The notes: generated by a model not told the origin, from the letters alone. A stretch of DNA of 64,000 nt from HyVt-105 sp049975425 (GCA_049975425.1 JBNGDI010000001.1:124001-188000); one strand, 5' to 3'; shown: positions 54,525 to 63,217, counted from the stretch's first letter. Numbers and translations are program-made.

Positions 54525-55790
54525 ATGAATGAACAGTTCCTCCAATTCATTTGGAAAAATGCCCTTTTCGAACCCAGGGAAGGGAAACTGTCCACCGGAG
54601 AATATATCATCATCCGGGAGGTGGGAAATGAAAACCATGATGCCGGACCTGATTTCAACAACGCCAGGATCATGATCGATGGAACCCTGTGGGTGGGTAA
54701 TGTGGAAATTCATATCCGGTCATCCGACTGGTACCGGCACGGTCATCATCAGGATCCTGTATATGAAAATGTGATACTGCATGTGGTGTACGAACACGAT
54801 CGGGATACCCATACCCTGTCGGGGAGAAATGTACCGGTGTTTTCCCTGAATGTTCCGGCAGAGATATATGGTCAGTATTATGCCCTGATGAACCACAAAG
54901 GATGGATTCCCTGTGCCGCTCACCTCAGCCGGATCGACCCCCTTGCCCTCGATCTCTGGCAGCGGGAACTGCTGGAGGAACGCATGGAAAAAAAAGCAGC
55001 CGGTATACGCAATGACCTTGAACAAACACGTGGCGACTGGGAGGAAGTGTTTTATCATAAGCTCATGAGGGCATACGGCAATCCGGTGAATGCAGAACCT
55101 TTCGAACGTCTTGCCAGATCTGTTTCCTGGAAGGTGGTGCTGAAACATCGTGACAGCCTGAAACAATTGGAAGCCCTGCTTTTCGGCCAGGCAGGAATGT
55201 TGGAGAAGGAATCCGGTGAGTTATACGTTCAGGAGCTGAACAAGGAATACCATCATCTGGCCGGGAAATATCAACTGAAACCTCTTTCTGCCTCTGTGTG
55301 GCATTTTGCCAGACTGCGGCCAGTGCATTTCCCTCCGGTGCGTTTGGCACAACTGGCCGCCTTGTTCCACAGCCGGCCCCATTTGTTCAGAAATTGCCTG
55401 GAAATGGAGGATATGAAGGGAATTACCGATATGTTCCGGGTAGAACCATCTGCCTACTGGTCAGATCATTATCGTTTCGGAGTTGCTTCCCCCTCAGGGA
55501 AAAAATGGCCCGGCGAGGTGTTCCTGAAGTATATAATCAGCAATGTGATCATCCCGTTCCGTTATGCCTATGCTGCATTTCACGGAAAGGAAGAAGGAAA
55601 ACAGAAAGCATTGAAAATGCTTGAACAACAGCCTCCTGAAAAACACCGGATTACAAGAAACTGGGAGAAACTGGGGTTGCCTAATGAACATGCCGCTAAT
55701 TCCCAGGCACTGATCCACCTGAAAAAAGAATACTGTATCTTCAAAAAATGCCTGAATTGTCACATCGGCAGAATGATCCTTACCGGTTGA
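54525..55790 (+). CDS. DUF2851 protein, possible nuclease-like fold with C-terminal cysteine cluster
   Basis: A 421-residue DUF2851 protein starting at ATG 54525 (a TTG two codons upstream is less likely). The N-terminal part (about 30-95) carries NENHDAGPDFNNARI, GNVEIHIRSSDW and YENVILHVVYEHD. The Asp43 and Glu61-Ile-His63 elements on predicted strands resemble a PD-(D/E)xK nuclease core with K replaced by H. Another cysteine is in GWIPCAAHL (about 129), and the C terminus ends with CIFKKCLNC (C-x4-C-x2-C). The one-plus-three cysteine layout recalls Fe-S nucleases of the AddB/Cas4 type. That comparison is my inference: the family has no function that I know of. It ends 3 bases before the channel gene. 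Confidence 0.78.
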   Translation: MNEQFLQFIWKNALFEPREGKLSTGEYIIIREVGNENHDAGPDFNNARIMIDGTLWVGNVEIHIRSSDWYRHGHHQDPVYENVILHVVYEHDRDTHTLSGRNVPVFSLNVPAEIYGQYYALMNHKGWIPCAAHLSRIDPLALDLWQRELLEERMEKKAAGIRNDLEQTRGDWEEVFYHKLMRAYGNPVNAEPFERLARSVSWKVVLKHRDSLKQLEALLFGQAGMLEKESGELYVQELNKEYHHLAGKYQLKPLSASVWHFARLRPVHFPPVRLAQLAALFHSRPHLFRNCLEMEDMKGITDMFRVEPSAYWSDHYRFGVASPSGKKWPGEVFLKYIISNVIIPFRYAYAAFHGKEEGKQKALKMLEQQPPEKHRITRNWEKLGLPNEHAANSQALIHLKKEYCIFKKCLNCHIGRMILTG

Positions 55791-55793
55791 ATC

Positions 55794-56846
55794 ATGCAGA
55801 GAGAAAATCTGAAAAATATCTTTTTTGGTCTGTTTGCCTTGCTTGGCGTGATCTTTATCGGTATTACCGGCTTTCATCTACTGGAAGGATATTCATTTAC
55901 CGACGCCTTCTTTATGACAATTATCACAATATCTACCGTTGGTTTCAGAGAAGTACACCCTCTTTCGCCCGAAGGGAAAATTTTTACAATTATCCTTATA
56001 TTCTTCAGTTTCGGAATATTTGCCTATGTGGTATCCACCTTTACCCGAATGCTGGTAGATGGAGTGTTCAGACATTATTACAAAGACAACAAAATGAAAA
56101 GAAGAGTCGCTAAGCTCAGTAACCACATTATCCTCTGCGGATACGGACGAAACGGCAGGCAGGTGGCTGTAGATCTGATTGATCATGAGGAAGAATTTGT
56201 GATCATTGAACAGGACGAGGCAGTGATTGAAACCATCAGGGAGAATGCCGACCTGATGTACATCCACGGGGATGCTACCCTGGAAGAAGTGCTCAGGATG
56301 GCCCGGGTGGATCGTGCCAGATCATTGATAACCACTTTGCCCAATGATGCCGATAATCTTTTTGTCGTATTGACTGCCCGGCAGATCAATCCAACCATGA
56401 CCATCATTAGCCGGGCATCGCACGATAATTCCGATATGAAGCTGAAAAGGGCCGGTGCAACCAATGTTATCATGCCTGATAAAATCGGTGGTCAGCGAAT
56501 GGCCAAGCTGGTAACCCAGCCCGATGTCATTGAGTTTATGGAATATATCATCCTTCAAAAAAGCAAGGACGTGACGCTCAAGGAAGTGAGTTGTGCCGAT
56601 ATGCATCCCGACTACGAGGGAAAATCCATCGGAGAACTGAACGTGAGAAATTATTCCGGGGCAAACATTATCGGTATGAAGAAACCCGATAAGTCGTATG
56701 TGTTCAACCCTCCGCCAACCCAGGTGCTTTCAAATAAAGATCAATTATTTGTTCTGGGGACCCCTGAACAGATTTATTCCCTGAAAGAGATACTGAGAAA
56801 TCCCCGGCAGAACTTACCGTTATCCGGACAGGAAACAGGGGTATAA
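55794..56846 (+). CDS. K+-channel-like protein with TrkA/RCK domains and unusual filter
   Basis: A 350-residue inner-membrane protein: TM1 about 9-28, pore helix and filter about 38-53, TM2 about 64-85, an RCK N domain from about 108 (NHIILCGYGRNGRQVAVDL, Rossmann NAD-binding GxGxxG) and a TrkA-C domain about 265-340. This is the two-TM ligand-gated K+-channel layout (Kch/MthK-like). The filter reads TVGFRE (Thr48-Glu53): the second glycine of the usual TVGYG/TVGFG is Arg52. It begins 3 bases after the DUF2851 gene, so both share a transcript. Confidence 0.85.
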   Translation: MQRENLKNIFFGLFALLGVIFIGITGFHLLEGYSFTDAFFMTIITISTVGFREVHPLSPEGKIFTIILIFFSFGIFAYVVSTFTRMLVDGVFRHYYKDNKMKRRVAKLSNHIILCGYGRNGRQVAVDLIDHEEEFVIIEQDEAVIETIRENADLMYIHGDATLEEVLRMARVDRARSLITTLPNDADNLFVVLTARQINPTMTIISRASHDNSDMKLKRAGATNVIMPDKIGGQRMAKLVTQPDVIEFMEYIILQKSKDVTLKEVSCADMHPDYEGKSIGELNVRNYSGANIIGMKKPDKSYVFNPPPTQVLSNKDQLFVLGTPEQIYSLKEILRNPRQNLPLSGQETGV

Positions 56847-56883
56847 ACCCGGTAAAGGCGGGAGATGTTTTTTGATCAAAAAA

Positions 56884-56913
56884 TTGATTTATTGGAAAAA
56901 TTCAGTAATTTTG
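56884..56913 (+). promoter_or_regulatory. Complete Bacteroidota-type promoter of rpsO
   Basis: TTG (56884-56886), a 19-base spacer, then TAATTTTG (56906-56913): both elements of the TTTG-N19/21-TAnnTTTG promoter. The leader to the rpsO ATG at 56968 is then about 45-50 bases, long enough to carry S15 autoregulation, although no known structure is recognised in it. Confidence 0.65.
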
Positions 56914-56967
56914 CAGTTCCAAAATTGACAAGCACGAACATAACATTATTAGTTATTTCAGAAAAAT

Positions 56968-57237
56968 ATGTATTTAACAGCCGAAAAAAAGAAAGAGATT
57001 TTTACCAGGCACGGGAAGTCTGAAACCGATACCGGCAGGGCCGAATCGCAGATCGCCCTGTTTTCTTACCGGATCGCCCATCTTACCGAACATCTGAAAG
57101 CGAATAAGAAGGATTACAGTACCCAGCGGGCATTGCTCAAACTGGTCGGAAAAAGAAGGAAATTGCTCGATTACCTGAAGGCCCGTGATATTGAAAGATA
57201 CCGGACCATCCTAAAAGAGCTCAACTTGAGGAAGTAA
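56968..57237 (+). CDS. rpsO: 30S ribosomal protein S15
   Basis: S15 binds the central domain of 16S rRNA early in 30S assembly. The 89 residues are the normal length and include the family signature GRAESQIALFSYRIAHLTEHL and LVGKRRKLLDYLKARD. It precedes pnp, the same neighbour as in E. coli, but is separated by a strong terminator. Confidence 0.98.
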   Translation: MYLTAEKKKEIFTRHGKSETDTGRAESQIALFSYRIAHLTEHLKANKKDYSTQRALLKLVGKRRKLLDYLKARDIERYRTILKELNLRK

Positions 57238-57243
57238 TGCGGG

Positions 57244-57269
57244 AAGGCAATGACACCATTGCCTTTTTT
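57244..57269 (+). terminator. Terminator after rpsO
   Basis: A 9-bp perfect stem (57244-57252 with 57257-57265; AAGGCAATG/CATTGCCTT), ACAC loop and a run of six T. Confidence 0.9.
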
Positions 57270-57325
57270 CGTGCTTACGGATTCGCAGAATACTTCTGTT
57301 TTTATATTAAAGCAATATTGTAAAA

Positions 57326-59464
57326 ATGTTCAACATTACGCAAAAAAATATTGACCTGGGTGATGGTCGTACCATTACCCTGGAAACGGGGAAGCTGGCC
57401 AAACAGGCTGACGGTTCTGTGATGGTGAAAATGGGGAAAACCATGTTGCTGGCCACCGTGGTTTCTGCCCGGGAAGCCCGGGAAGATGTGGATTTTATGC
57501 CTCTTTCCGTTGAATACAGGGAAAAGTTTGCCAGTTCCGGACGTTTCCCCGGTGGTTTTTTGAAACGGGAAGCCCGGCCATCCGATCACGAAGTGCTGAT
57601 TTCCAGGTTGGTTGACCGAGCCCTGCGTCCACTCTTTCCGGATGATTATCATGCCGAAACATTTGTCACCATCAACCTGATTTCGGCCGATAAGGAGATC
57701 CCCCCCGACGCCATGGCCGGGCTGGCAGCTTCTGCAGCTTTGTCTGTTTCTGATGTTCCATTTAACGGGCCCATTTCTGAGGTCAGGGTGGGACGAATCA
57801 ACGGTAAGTTTCGTATCAATCCCTCCTTTTCGGAGCTTGAAAAAGCCGATATCGATATTATGGTGGGTGCCACTATCGATAATATCCTGATGGTGGAAGG
57901 GGAAATGAAGGAAGTTTCAGAAACCGACATGCTCGAGGCTATTCAATTCGCCCATGAAGCTATCAAAAAACAGTGTCAGGTTCAGATGGAACTTGCCCGT
58001 GAGCTTCAGGTAACCGCAAGGGAATATTCCCATGAGGTTCATAATGAAGAGCTGCGTGAAAAAATGAGAAAAGACACCTACGACAAGATTTATGCCGTAG
58101 CCAAAAAACAGATCCCCGTTAAACAAGAACGTTCGGAAGCCTTTGAAGCCATTAAGCGGGAGTTTATCGAATCCCTGCCTGAAGAGCAGCAGGAAGAACT
58201 GAATCCCGTCCTGGTTGATAAGTATTTTCACGACCTGCATAAAGATGCGGTCAGAAAGATGATTCTGGAGGAAGGAGTCAGACTGGACGGAAGAAAATTG
58301 GATGAAATAAGACCTATTTCCTGTGAAGTGGACTATCTTCCCGCCGCCCATGGATCGGCATTGTTCACCAGAGGTGAAACCCAGTCGCTTACCACCGTTA
58401 CCCTGGGAAACAAACTGGACGAAAAAATTATAGATGAAGTACTGGTGCAGGGAACGGAAAAGTTTACCCTGCATTATAACTTCCCTCCCTTTTCAACCGG
58501 TGACGCCCGCCCGGTCAGGGGAGTGAGCCGGCGGGAAATAGGTCATGGGAACCTGGCCCTGCGTGCACTGAAACCCATGATGCCTCCCATTGAGGAGAAT
58601 CCATATACCGTACGCGTGGTATCTGATATCCTTGAATCGAACGGATCCTCCTCCATGGCCACCGTGTGTGCCGGTACACTGGCCCTGATGGATGCCGGTG
58701 TGAAACTGAAAAAACCGGTTTCAGGTATTGCCATGGGGCTTATTACTGATCCCGGTTCCGGGAAATTCGCCATTCTTTCCGATATCCTGGGAGATGAGGA
58801 TCATCTGGGAGATATGGATTTCAAAGTGGCCGGTACCCGTGACGGGATCACCGCTACACAGATGGATATCAAAGTGGAGGGTCTTTCCTATGAGGTTATG
58901 GCCAGAGCACTTGAACAGGCCAGACTTGGCCGGCTCCATATACTGGATATTATGACCGGGGTGATCGCCGAACCCCGCCCTGATCTGAAACCTCATGCCC
59001 CGCGTATTGTGCAGATTACGGTACCCAAAGATTATATCGGTGCCATTATCGGTCCCGGTGGAAAAATTATTCAGGAAATCCAGTCACAAACCGGCGCTAC
59101 CATCATTATTGAAGAACTGAACGGCCGTGGTGTTGTGGATGTTTTTGCCGATAACAAAGAGTCGATCGACAAAGCCCTGGCCCGTATCAGGGCTATTGCC
59201 ACTGAACCCGAAGTGGGTGAAATCTACCACGGTAAGGTCAAGACCATTGTTCCTTTCGGAGCATTTATTGAAATATTACCGGGGAAGGATGGACTGCTTC
59301 ATATTTCCGAAATTGAATGGCGCCGGCTGAAAACAGTGGATGAGGTACTCAAAGAAGGTGATGAGGTGGATGTCAAGCTGATAGATGTGGATTCCAAGAC
59401 TGGGAAACTGAAACTATCCAGGAAGGTGCTTCTGCCACGTCCGGAGAAGAAAGAGAATAAATAG
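57326..59464 (+). CDS. pnp: Polynucleotide phosphorylase
   Basis: PNPase degrades RNA 3'-5' phosphorolytically. The 712-residue length is standard. Two RNase PH-like domains are present (first about 15-145 with FKLREARPSD-type EKFASSGRFPGGFLKREARP; second about 310-540 with RTDGR-equivalent EGVRLDGRKLDEIRPIS and FPPFSTGDARPVRGVSRRE), followed by a KH domain (IIGPGGKIIQEIQSQTGATI) and an S1 domain (GEIYHGKVKTIVPFGAFIEI, DGLLHISEIEWRRL). It ends at a strong terminator. Confidence 0.97.
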   Translation: MFNITQKNIDLGDGRTITLETGKLAKQADGSVMVKMGKTMLLATVVSAREAREDVDFMPLSVEYREKFASSGRFPGGFLKREARPSDHEVLISRLVDRALRPLFPDDYHAETFVTINLISADKEIPPDAMAGLAASAALSVSDVPFNGPISEVRVGRINGKFRINPSFSELEKADIDIMVGATIDNILMVEGEMKEVSETDMLEAIQFAHEAIKKQCQVQMELARELQVTAREYSHEVHNEELREKMRKDTYDKIYAVAKKQIPVKQERSEAFEAIKREFIESLPEEQQEELNPVLVDKYFHDLHKDAVRKMILEEGVRLDGRKLDEIRPISCEVDYLPAAHGSALFTRGETQSLTTVTLGNKLDEKIIDEVLVQGTEKFTLHYNFPPFSTGDARPVRGVSRREIGHGNLALRALKPMMPPIEENPYTVRVVSDILESNGSSSMATVCAGTLALMDAGVKLKKPVSGIAMGLITDPGSGKFAILSDILGDEDHLGDMDFKVAGTRDGITATQMDIKVEGLSYEVMARALEQARLGRLHILDIMTGVIAEPRPDLKPHAPRIVQITVPKDYIGAIIGPGGKIIQEIQSQTGATIIIEELNGRGVVDVFADNKESIDKALARIRAIATEPEVGEIYHGKVKTIVPFGAFIEILPGKDGLLHISEIEWRRLKTVDEVLKEGDEVDVKLIDVDSKTGKLKLSRKVLLPRPEKKENK

Positions 59465-59493
59465 ATAGCAGAATGTATGTTGAACCATGCAGC

Positions 59494-59522
59494 AGGCTGT
59501 CTTTCAGAGACAGCCTTTTTTA
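59494..59522 (+). terminator. Terminator after pnp
   Basis: A 9-bp stem (59494-59502 with 59508-59516; AGGCTGTCT/AGACAGCCT), 5-base loop TTCAG and a run of seven T. Confidence 0.9.
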
Positions 59523-59557
59523 TACCGGGATAACCCGCTCGTTGCCATAAAATAGCC

Positions 59558-59565
59558 TAATTTTG
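59558..59565 (+). promoter_or_regulatory. Bacteroidota-type -7 element for the unknown membrane protein at 59572
   Basis: TAATTTTG, exact consensus, only 6 bases before the ATG at 59572. If used, the transcript would be nearly leaderless, which is possible in this phylum. Confidence 0.4.
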
Positions 59566-59571
59566 TATATC

Positions 59572-60081
59572 ATGAAGCCTGATTCTGTTAGCCACCTCGA
59601 GGATATGTTACATACCCGGATGAAGCAGATGAACCCGCGGGAAATCAGGTACTGGCAGGTGAAACGTTTTATGGAAATGGCCCGGCACATTTACAGGTTT
59701 TCTTCCGAATGCAGTGAATGTCTGAAATTCAGGTTAGAAATACCCTCACTGGCCGGCGGAGTCGATCGCCTTTCTGAAGTTGCTGCCAGCGAACGGATCA
59801 GGTATGAAAAGTTAAGCGATGATATGCTGAAGCATCTGAGGCACAGGCATGGGTTTTACATAAAAAAATATTACATTACTACGTATAGTGTGCTGGGAAT
59901 GATGGGAGGGGTCATCGGAGGTGTGCTGGTGGCATGGATGATACAATCGGTGGCATCGGAGCCTCCTTTGCATATTTTCAGGTATGCAGTGCTTCTCGGT
60001 TGGCTGGCCGGATTGGTGACGGGACGGATAACGGGTTTCAGAAAAGACCGGAAAGTGGAACGGGAGGGCCGGCAAATTTGA
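59572..60081 (+). CDS. Unknown protein with two C-terminal transmembrane segments
   Basis: A 169-residue protein starting at ATG 59572 (MKPDSVSHLEDML); an upstream TTG at 59563 overlaps the -7 element. The first 95 residues are charged and helical with two cysteines (SSECSECLKF). Two hydrophobic segments follow, about 100-127 (YSVLGMMGGVIGGVLVAWM) and 136-155 (YAVLLGWLAGLVTGRI), both glycine-rich. The C terminus is basic (FRKDRKVEREGRQI). I do not recognise the family. It lies between pnp and the deoxynucleoside kinase. Confidence 0.6.
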   Translation: MKPDSVSHLEDMLHTRMKQMNPREIRYWQVKRFMEMARHIYRFSSECSECLKFRLEIPSLAGGVDRLSEVAASERIRYEKLSDDMLKHLRHRHGFYIKKYYITTYSVLGMMGGVIGGVLVAWMIQSVASEPPLHIFRYAVLLGWLAGLVTGRITGFRKDRKVEREGRQI

Positions 60082-60165
60082 TTATCTTCACGGGGAAATG
60101 CAATGAAGGGGGAAACGGGATCAGAACATATTGTGCCTGGTCAGATAATACACCCATGCTATTGA

Positions 60166-60813
60166 ATGGTTGAGCAAATGAAATATCAGTATATAGTTAT
60201 TGAAGGAAATATAGGGGCGGGTAAAACTTCACTTACGCAAATGATTGCTGCCGAATTCAATGCCCGCCTCATCCTGGAGGAATTCAGCGAAAATCCCTTT
60301 CTTCCGAAATTCTATAAAAACCCGGAACGATATGCTTTTCCCCTGGAGCTTTCTTTCCTGGCAGCCCGTTACCAGCAGTTGAAATCAGAGCTGGAAAACC
60401 GTGATCTGTTCAAAAGCTTTACCATCTCCGATTATTATTTTATGAAATCACTGATCTTTGCCCGCGTTACACTGGCAGAGGAAGAGTTCAAACTATACAG
60501 GCAGCTGTTCCATATCATCTACCAGTCTTTGCCACGTCCCGATCTTTTCGTTTACCTGCATGCAACACCCCGCAAGTTGATCGAAAATATCAGGAAGAGA
60601 GGCCGCGATTATGAACAGGAAATTACCTGTGAATATCTGCAGCAAATACAAAACGGTTATTTTGATTTTTTCAGACGTGAAGCCACAATGCGATTCCTCA
60701 TTATTGATACGGAAAACGTTGATTTTGTCAACCGCCCTGATGATTTTGTCCGGATCAGGAATACAATATTTGAAAATGAAGTGCAACCGGGCCTGAACAA
60801 TGTGATATTATAG
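60166..60813 (+). CDS. Deoxynucleoside kinase
   Basis: A 215-residue kinase of the dCK/dGK family that phosphorylates salvaged deoxynucleosides. The P-loop GNIGAGKTS is near residue 14-22, the substrate-base motif EEFSENPFLPKFY near 38-50, the DRS-like region ISDYYFMKSLIFA, and the LID-like RKRGRDYEQE. The start is ATG 60166, with an alternative ATG at 60178 (MKYQYIVIEGN) that is closer to the family's usual N terminus. It fits with the other purine and pyrimidine salvage genes of the window. Confidence 0.9.
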   Translation: MVEQMKYQYIVIEGNIGAGKTSLTQMIAAEFNARLILEEFSENPFLPKFYKNPERYAFPLELSFLAARYQQLKSELENRDLFKSFTISDYYFMKSLIFARVTLAEEEFKLYRQLFHIIYQSLPRPDLFVYLHATPRKLIENIRKRGRDYEQEITCEYLQQIQNGYFDFFRREATMRFLIIDTENVDFVNRPDDFVRIRNTIFENEVQPGLNNVIL

Positions 60814-60866
60814 AATTTCGCTGTGAAAATCTTTCTTTGATTATTTTTTTTTAATCAAAACTTTGA

Positions 60867-60874
60867 TAGTTTTG
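60867..60874 (+). promoter_or_regulatory. Bacteroidota-type -7 element for the OmpA/TPR lipoprotein
   Basis: TAGTTTTG, exact TAnnTTTG, 47 bases before the ATG at 60922. Upstream lies a T-rich stretch; a TTTG at 60836-60839 is too far (27 bases) for the standard -33 spacing. Confidence 0.4.
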
Positions 60875-60921
60875 TATTACTGATCCAAAATCAATTGATT
60901 GTAACTCAAATATCTGGAATT

Positions 60922-62631
60922 ATGAAAAAAATTAACTATTTAACAATCCTTCTGTTGGCGCTTTTTGCCCTCAGCAGTTGCGGAGGCATAAACAAGATGA
61001 AAAAAGAGGCTTCAAGCGTCAATTATGAGGTTACCCCCGAAATACTTGAAACACACGGAGGGGAAGTAGCCTTTACTGTCAAGGGTGTTTTCCCTGAAAA
61101 GTATTTCAGCAAGAAAGCGCTTGTGGAAGCAACCCCCGTTCTGGTCTATGAGAACGGTGAAACGGCTTTCAGTTCCGTTACACTGCAGGGAGAAAAAATC
61201 CAGGCCAACAACAAAGAAATTGCCTATGTGGAAGGGGGCAGTTTTACCCATTCCGACAAAGTAGCCTACAATGAAGATATGAAAAAGTCGGAACTGATCC
61301 TTCGTGTTACAGCTTCTCAGGGTTCCAAATCGGTTGATTTTGATCCTGTCAAGCTGGCAGATGGAGTCATAGCTACTTCTACTCTGGTTCAAAAGGAGCC
61401 AAAGCCGGTGCTGGTTGGCGACAAGTTCCAGCGGATCATTCCCGATGAGAAAACTGCTGCCATTATGTTCCTGATTAACCGGGCCGACCTCAGAAATAGC
61501 GAGCTCACCAAGGAAGAGATCAAATTGCTTGAAGATTACATGAAAGAGGTTGCCGAGGCTGAAAATAAAGAATTCAAAGGAATCAATATCGATGCCTATG
61601 CATCACCAGATGGTCCCTTTGATTTCAATGAAGACCTGGCCGAAAGAAGAAAGCAGGCAGCTAACAATTACCTGAAGCGTATCCTGAAACGGCATAATAT
61701 TGAACTGGAAGATGCCAGTTTTGAATTGAAATCCACTGCTGAAGACTGGGAAGGATTCAAGAAGCTGATGGAAGCTTCCGATATCCCCGATAAGGACCTG
61801 ATCCTGCGGGTACTTTCCATGTATTCCGACCCGGCTGTGCGGGAAAGGGAGATCAGGAACATGGCCGCTACCTTCGAAATTCTGAAGGATGATATCCTGC
61901 CTAAACTGAGAAGGTCAGAGCTGGATGTTAATGTCAATGTTATCGGCTATTCCGATGAAGAAATTCTTGATTATATAGATTCACAGCCCGATCTGCTGGG
62001 TATGGAAGAAATTCTGTATGCCGCCAAACTGACGGAAGACCCTGCCAAAAAAGTGAAAATCTATCAGTATGCCGGTGAAAGATATCCGCAGTGCTTCCGG
62101 GCTTTCAACGGGGAAGGATGCTTCCAGCTGAAGATGGGGAACATTGATGAAGCAGAAGCCGCATTCAACAAGGCAAAAGCCCTGCAGGACAACGATGTGG
62201 TGAAGAATAACCTGGGTTTTATAGCCCTGCTGAAAGGGGAAACGGAAAAGGCTGAGGAACTCTTCTCTGCTGTGGAAAAACCAACCTATGAAACACAATA
62301 CGGGCTGGGAACCATAGCCATTATAAAAGGGAATTATAACGATGCCAAAAATTTCCTGAAAGACAAGCCTTCATATAATCTGGCCCTGGCTACCCTGCTG
62401 GATGGTGATGCCGCCGCCGCCAGGAATATCCTGGGGAATGTTGACAGTGACAATGCCTGGGTATATTACCTGAAGGCTGTCGCCGGTGCTCGTCTGGGTG
62501 ATGAAGATTACATGACCAACAACCTCAGGTCAGCTGTGGCACAGAATCCCCAACTGAAGGATTACGCCAAAACGGATATGGAATTCTACCGGTACTTTGA
62601 AAGCGATACTTTCAAGTCTATCGTGGAATAA
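60922..62631 (+). CDS. OmpA-like/TPR lipoprotein
   Basis: A 569-residue envelope lipoprotein. The ATG at 60922 gives the signal MKKINYLTILLLALFALSSC with lipobox ALSSC (Cys20). Residues about 30-150 look like beta-sandwich repeats. About 170-330 has an OmpA-like part: INIDAYASPDG corresponds to the usual GHTDxxG, and AERRKQAANNYLKRIL to the conserved arginine helix. About 370-545 holds TPR-like helices (EAEAAFNKAKALQDNDVVKNN, ending with GARLGDEDYMTNN). It resembles abundant surface/peptidoglycan-associated lipoproteins of Bacteroidota. Role unknown, probably envelope organisation. A strong terminator follows. Confidence 0.75.
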   Translation: MKKINYLTILLLALFALSSCGGINKMKKEASSVNYEVTPEILETHGGEVAFTVKGVFPEKYFSKKALVEATPVLVYENGETAFSSVTLQGEKIQANNKEIAYVEGGSFTHSDKVAYNEDMKKSELILRVTASQGSKSVDFDPVKLADGVIATSTLVQKEPKPVLVGDKFQRIIPDEKTAAIMFLINRADLRNSELTKEEIKLLEDYMKEVAEAENKEFKGINIDAYASPDGPFDFNEDLAERRKQAANNYLKRILKRHNIELEDASFELKSTAEDWEGFKKLMEASDIPDKDLILRVLSMYSDPAVREREIRNMAATFEILKDDILPKLRRSELDVNVNVIGYSDEEILDYIDSQPDLLGMEEILYAAKLTEDPAKKVKIYQYAGERYPQCFRAFNGEGCFQLKMGNIDEAEAAFNKAKALQDNDVVKNNLGFIALLKGETEKAEELFSAVEKPTYETQYGLGTIAIIKGNYNDAKNFLKDKPSYNLALATLLDGDAAAARNILGNVDSDNAWVYYLKAVAGARLGDEDYMTNNLRSAVAQNPQLKDYAKTDMEFYRYFESDTFKSIVE

Positions 62632-62651
62632 TCCCGTTTTTCATAATATAG

Positions 62652-62683
62652 AAAAAAGGCGGTCATTTCTGGCCGCCTTTTTT
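62652..62683. terminator. Bidirectional terminator between the OmpA/TPR lipoprotein and spoU genes
   Basis: A 14-bp stem with one G-U pair (62652-62665 with 62670-62683; AAAAAAGGCGGTCA/TGGCCGCCTTTTTT), TTTC loop, A run on one side and T run on the other, so it works on both strands. The convergent SpoU gene's TGA lies inside it. Confidence 0.9.
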
Positions 62684-63217
62684 GTTACTTTTACTTGTCT
62701 TCAGAAAATAATCCCAGAGAACAATACCTGCACTGACCGCCACATTGAATGAATGTTTGGTGCCAAACTGCGGTATCTCCAGGCATTCGTGGCTCAGATT
62801 GATAACTGCCTGACTTACCCCTTTTACCTCGTGCCCAAATATTAGGGCATACTTTTTACCGAAAACAAAATGGTATTTTTCCAGTGAAACAGATCCCTGC
62901 ACCTGTTCCAGGGAAATAATATGATATCCCTCTTCTTTCAGTTGTTCAATCAGAGGAGGGGTTTCTCTGCGATATTCCCATATTACCGATTCCGTCGCCC
63001 CCAGGGCGGTTTTCTGTATTTCACGGTGGGGCGGGCAGGCCGTTATGCCGCACAGGTATATTTTCTCAACCAGAAAAGCGTCGGCGGTGCGGAAAATGCT
63101 CCCAACATTATTCAGGCTGCGGAGATGATCAAGCACCAGAAGCACAGGTATTTTCCCGGCTTTTCTGAATTCTTCCACACTTTTCCGGTTCAACTCTTCA
63201 TTCCTTAGCTTTTGCAT
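62663..63217 (-). CDS. SpoU/TrmH-family RNA 2'-O-methyltransferase
   Basis: A 184-residue SPOUT enzyme methylating ribose 2'-O of tRNA or rRNA. The start at 63217 (MQKLRNEELNRKSVEEF) is preferred because the in-frame extension reads through an AT-rich intergenic stretch. The three SPOUT motifs are visible: LDHLRSLNNVGSIFRTADAF (motif 1), ALIFGHEVKGVS (motif 2) and IPQFGTKHSFNVAVSAGIVLWDY (motif 3). Short length without an N-terminal domain resembles TrmH/TrmL relatives. The target RNA is unknown. It is divergent from sucC and its stop is within the terminator shared with the upstream lipoprotein gene. Confidence 0.92.
   Translation of the reverse strand: MQKLRNEELNRKSVEEFRKAGKIPVLLVLDHLRSLNNVGSIFRTADAFLVEKIYLCGITACPPHREIQKTALGATESVIWEYRRETPPLIEQLKEEGYHIISLEQVQGSVSLEKYHFVFGKKYALIFGHEVKGVSQAVINLSHECLEIPQFGTKHSFNVAVSAGIVLWDYFLKTSKSNKKGGQK

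Noticed and set aside
60836..60859. Hairpin TTTGATTA/TAATCAAA as a terminator after the deoxynucleoside kinase
   Set aside because: The 8-bp stem is almost all A-T with an eight-T loop, so stability is low; it could be coincidence in an AT-rich gap.
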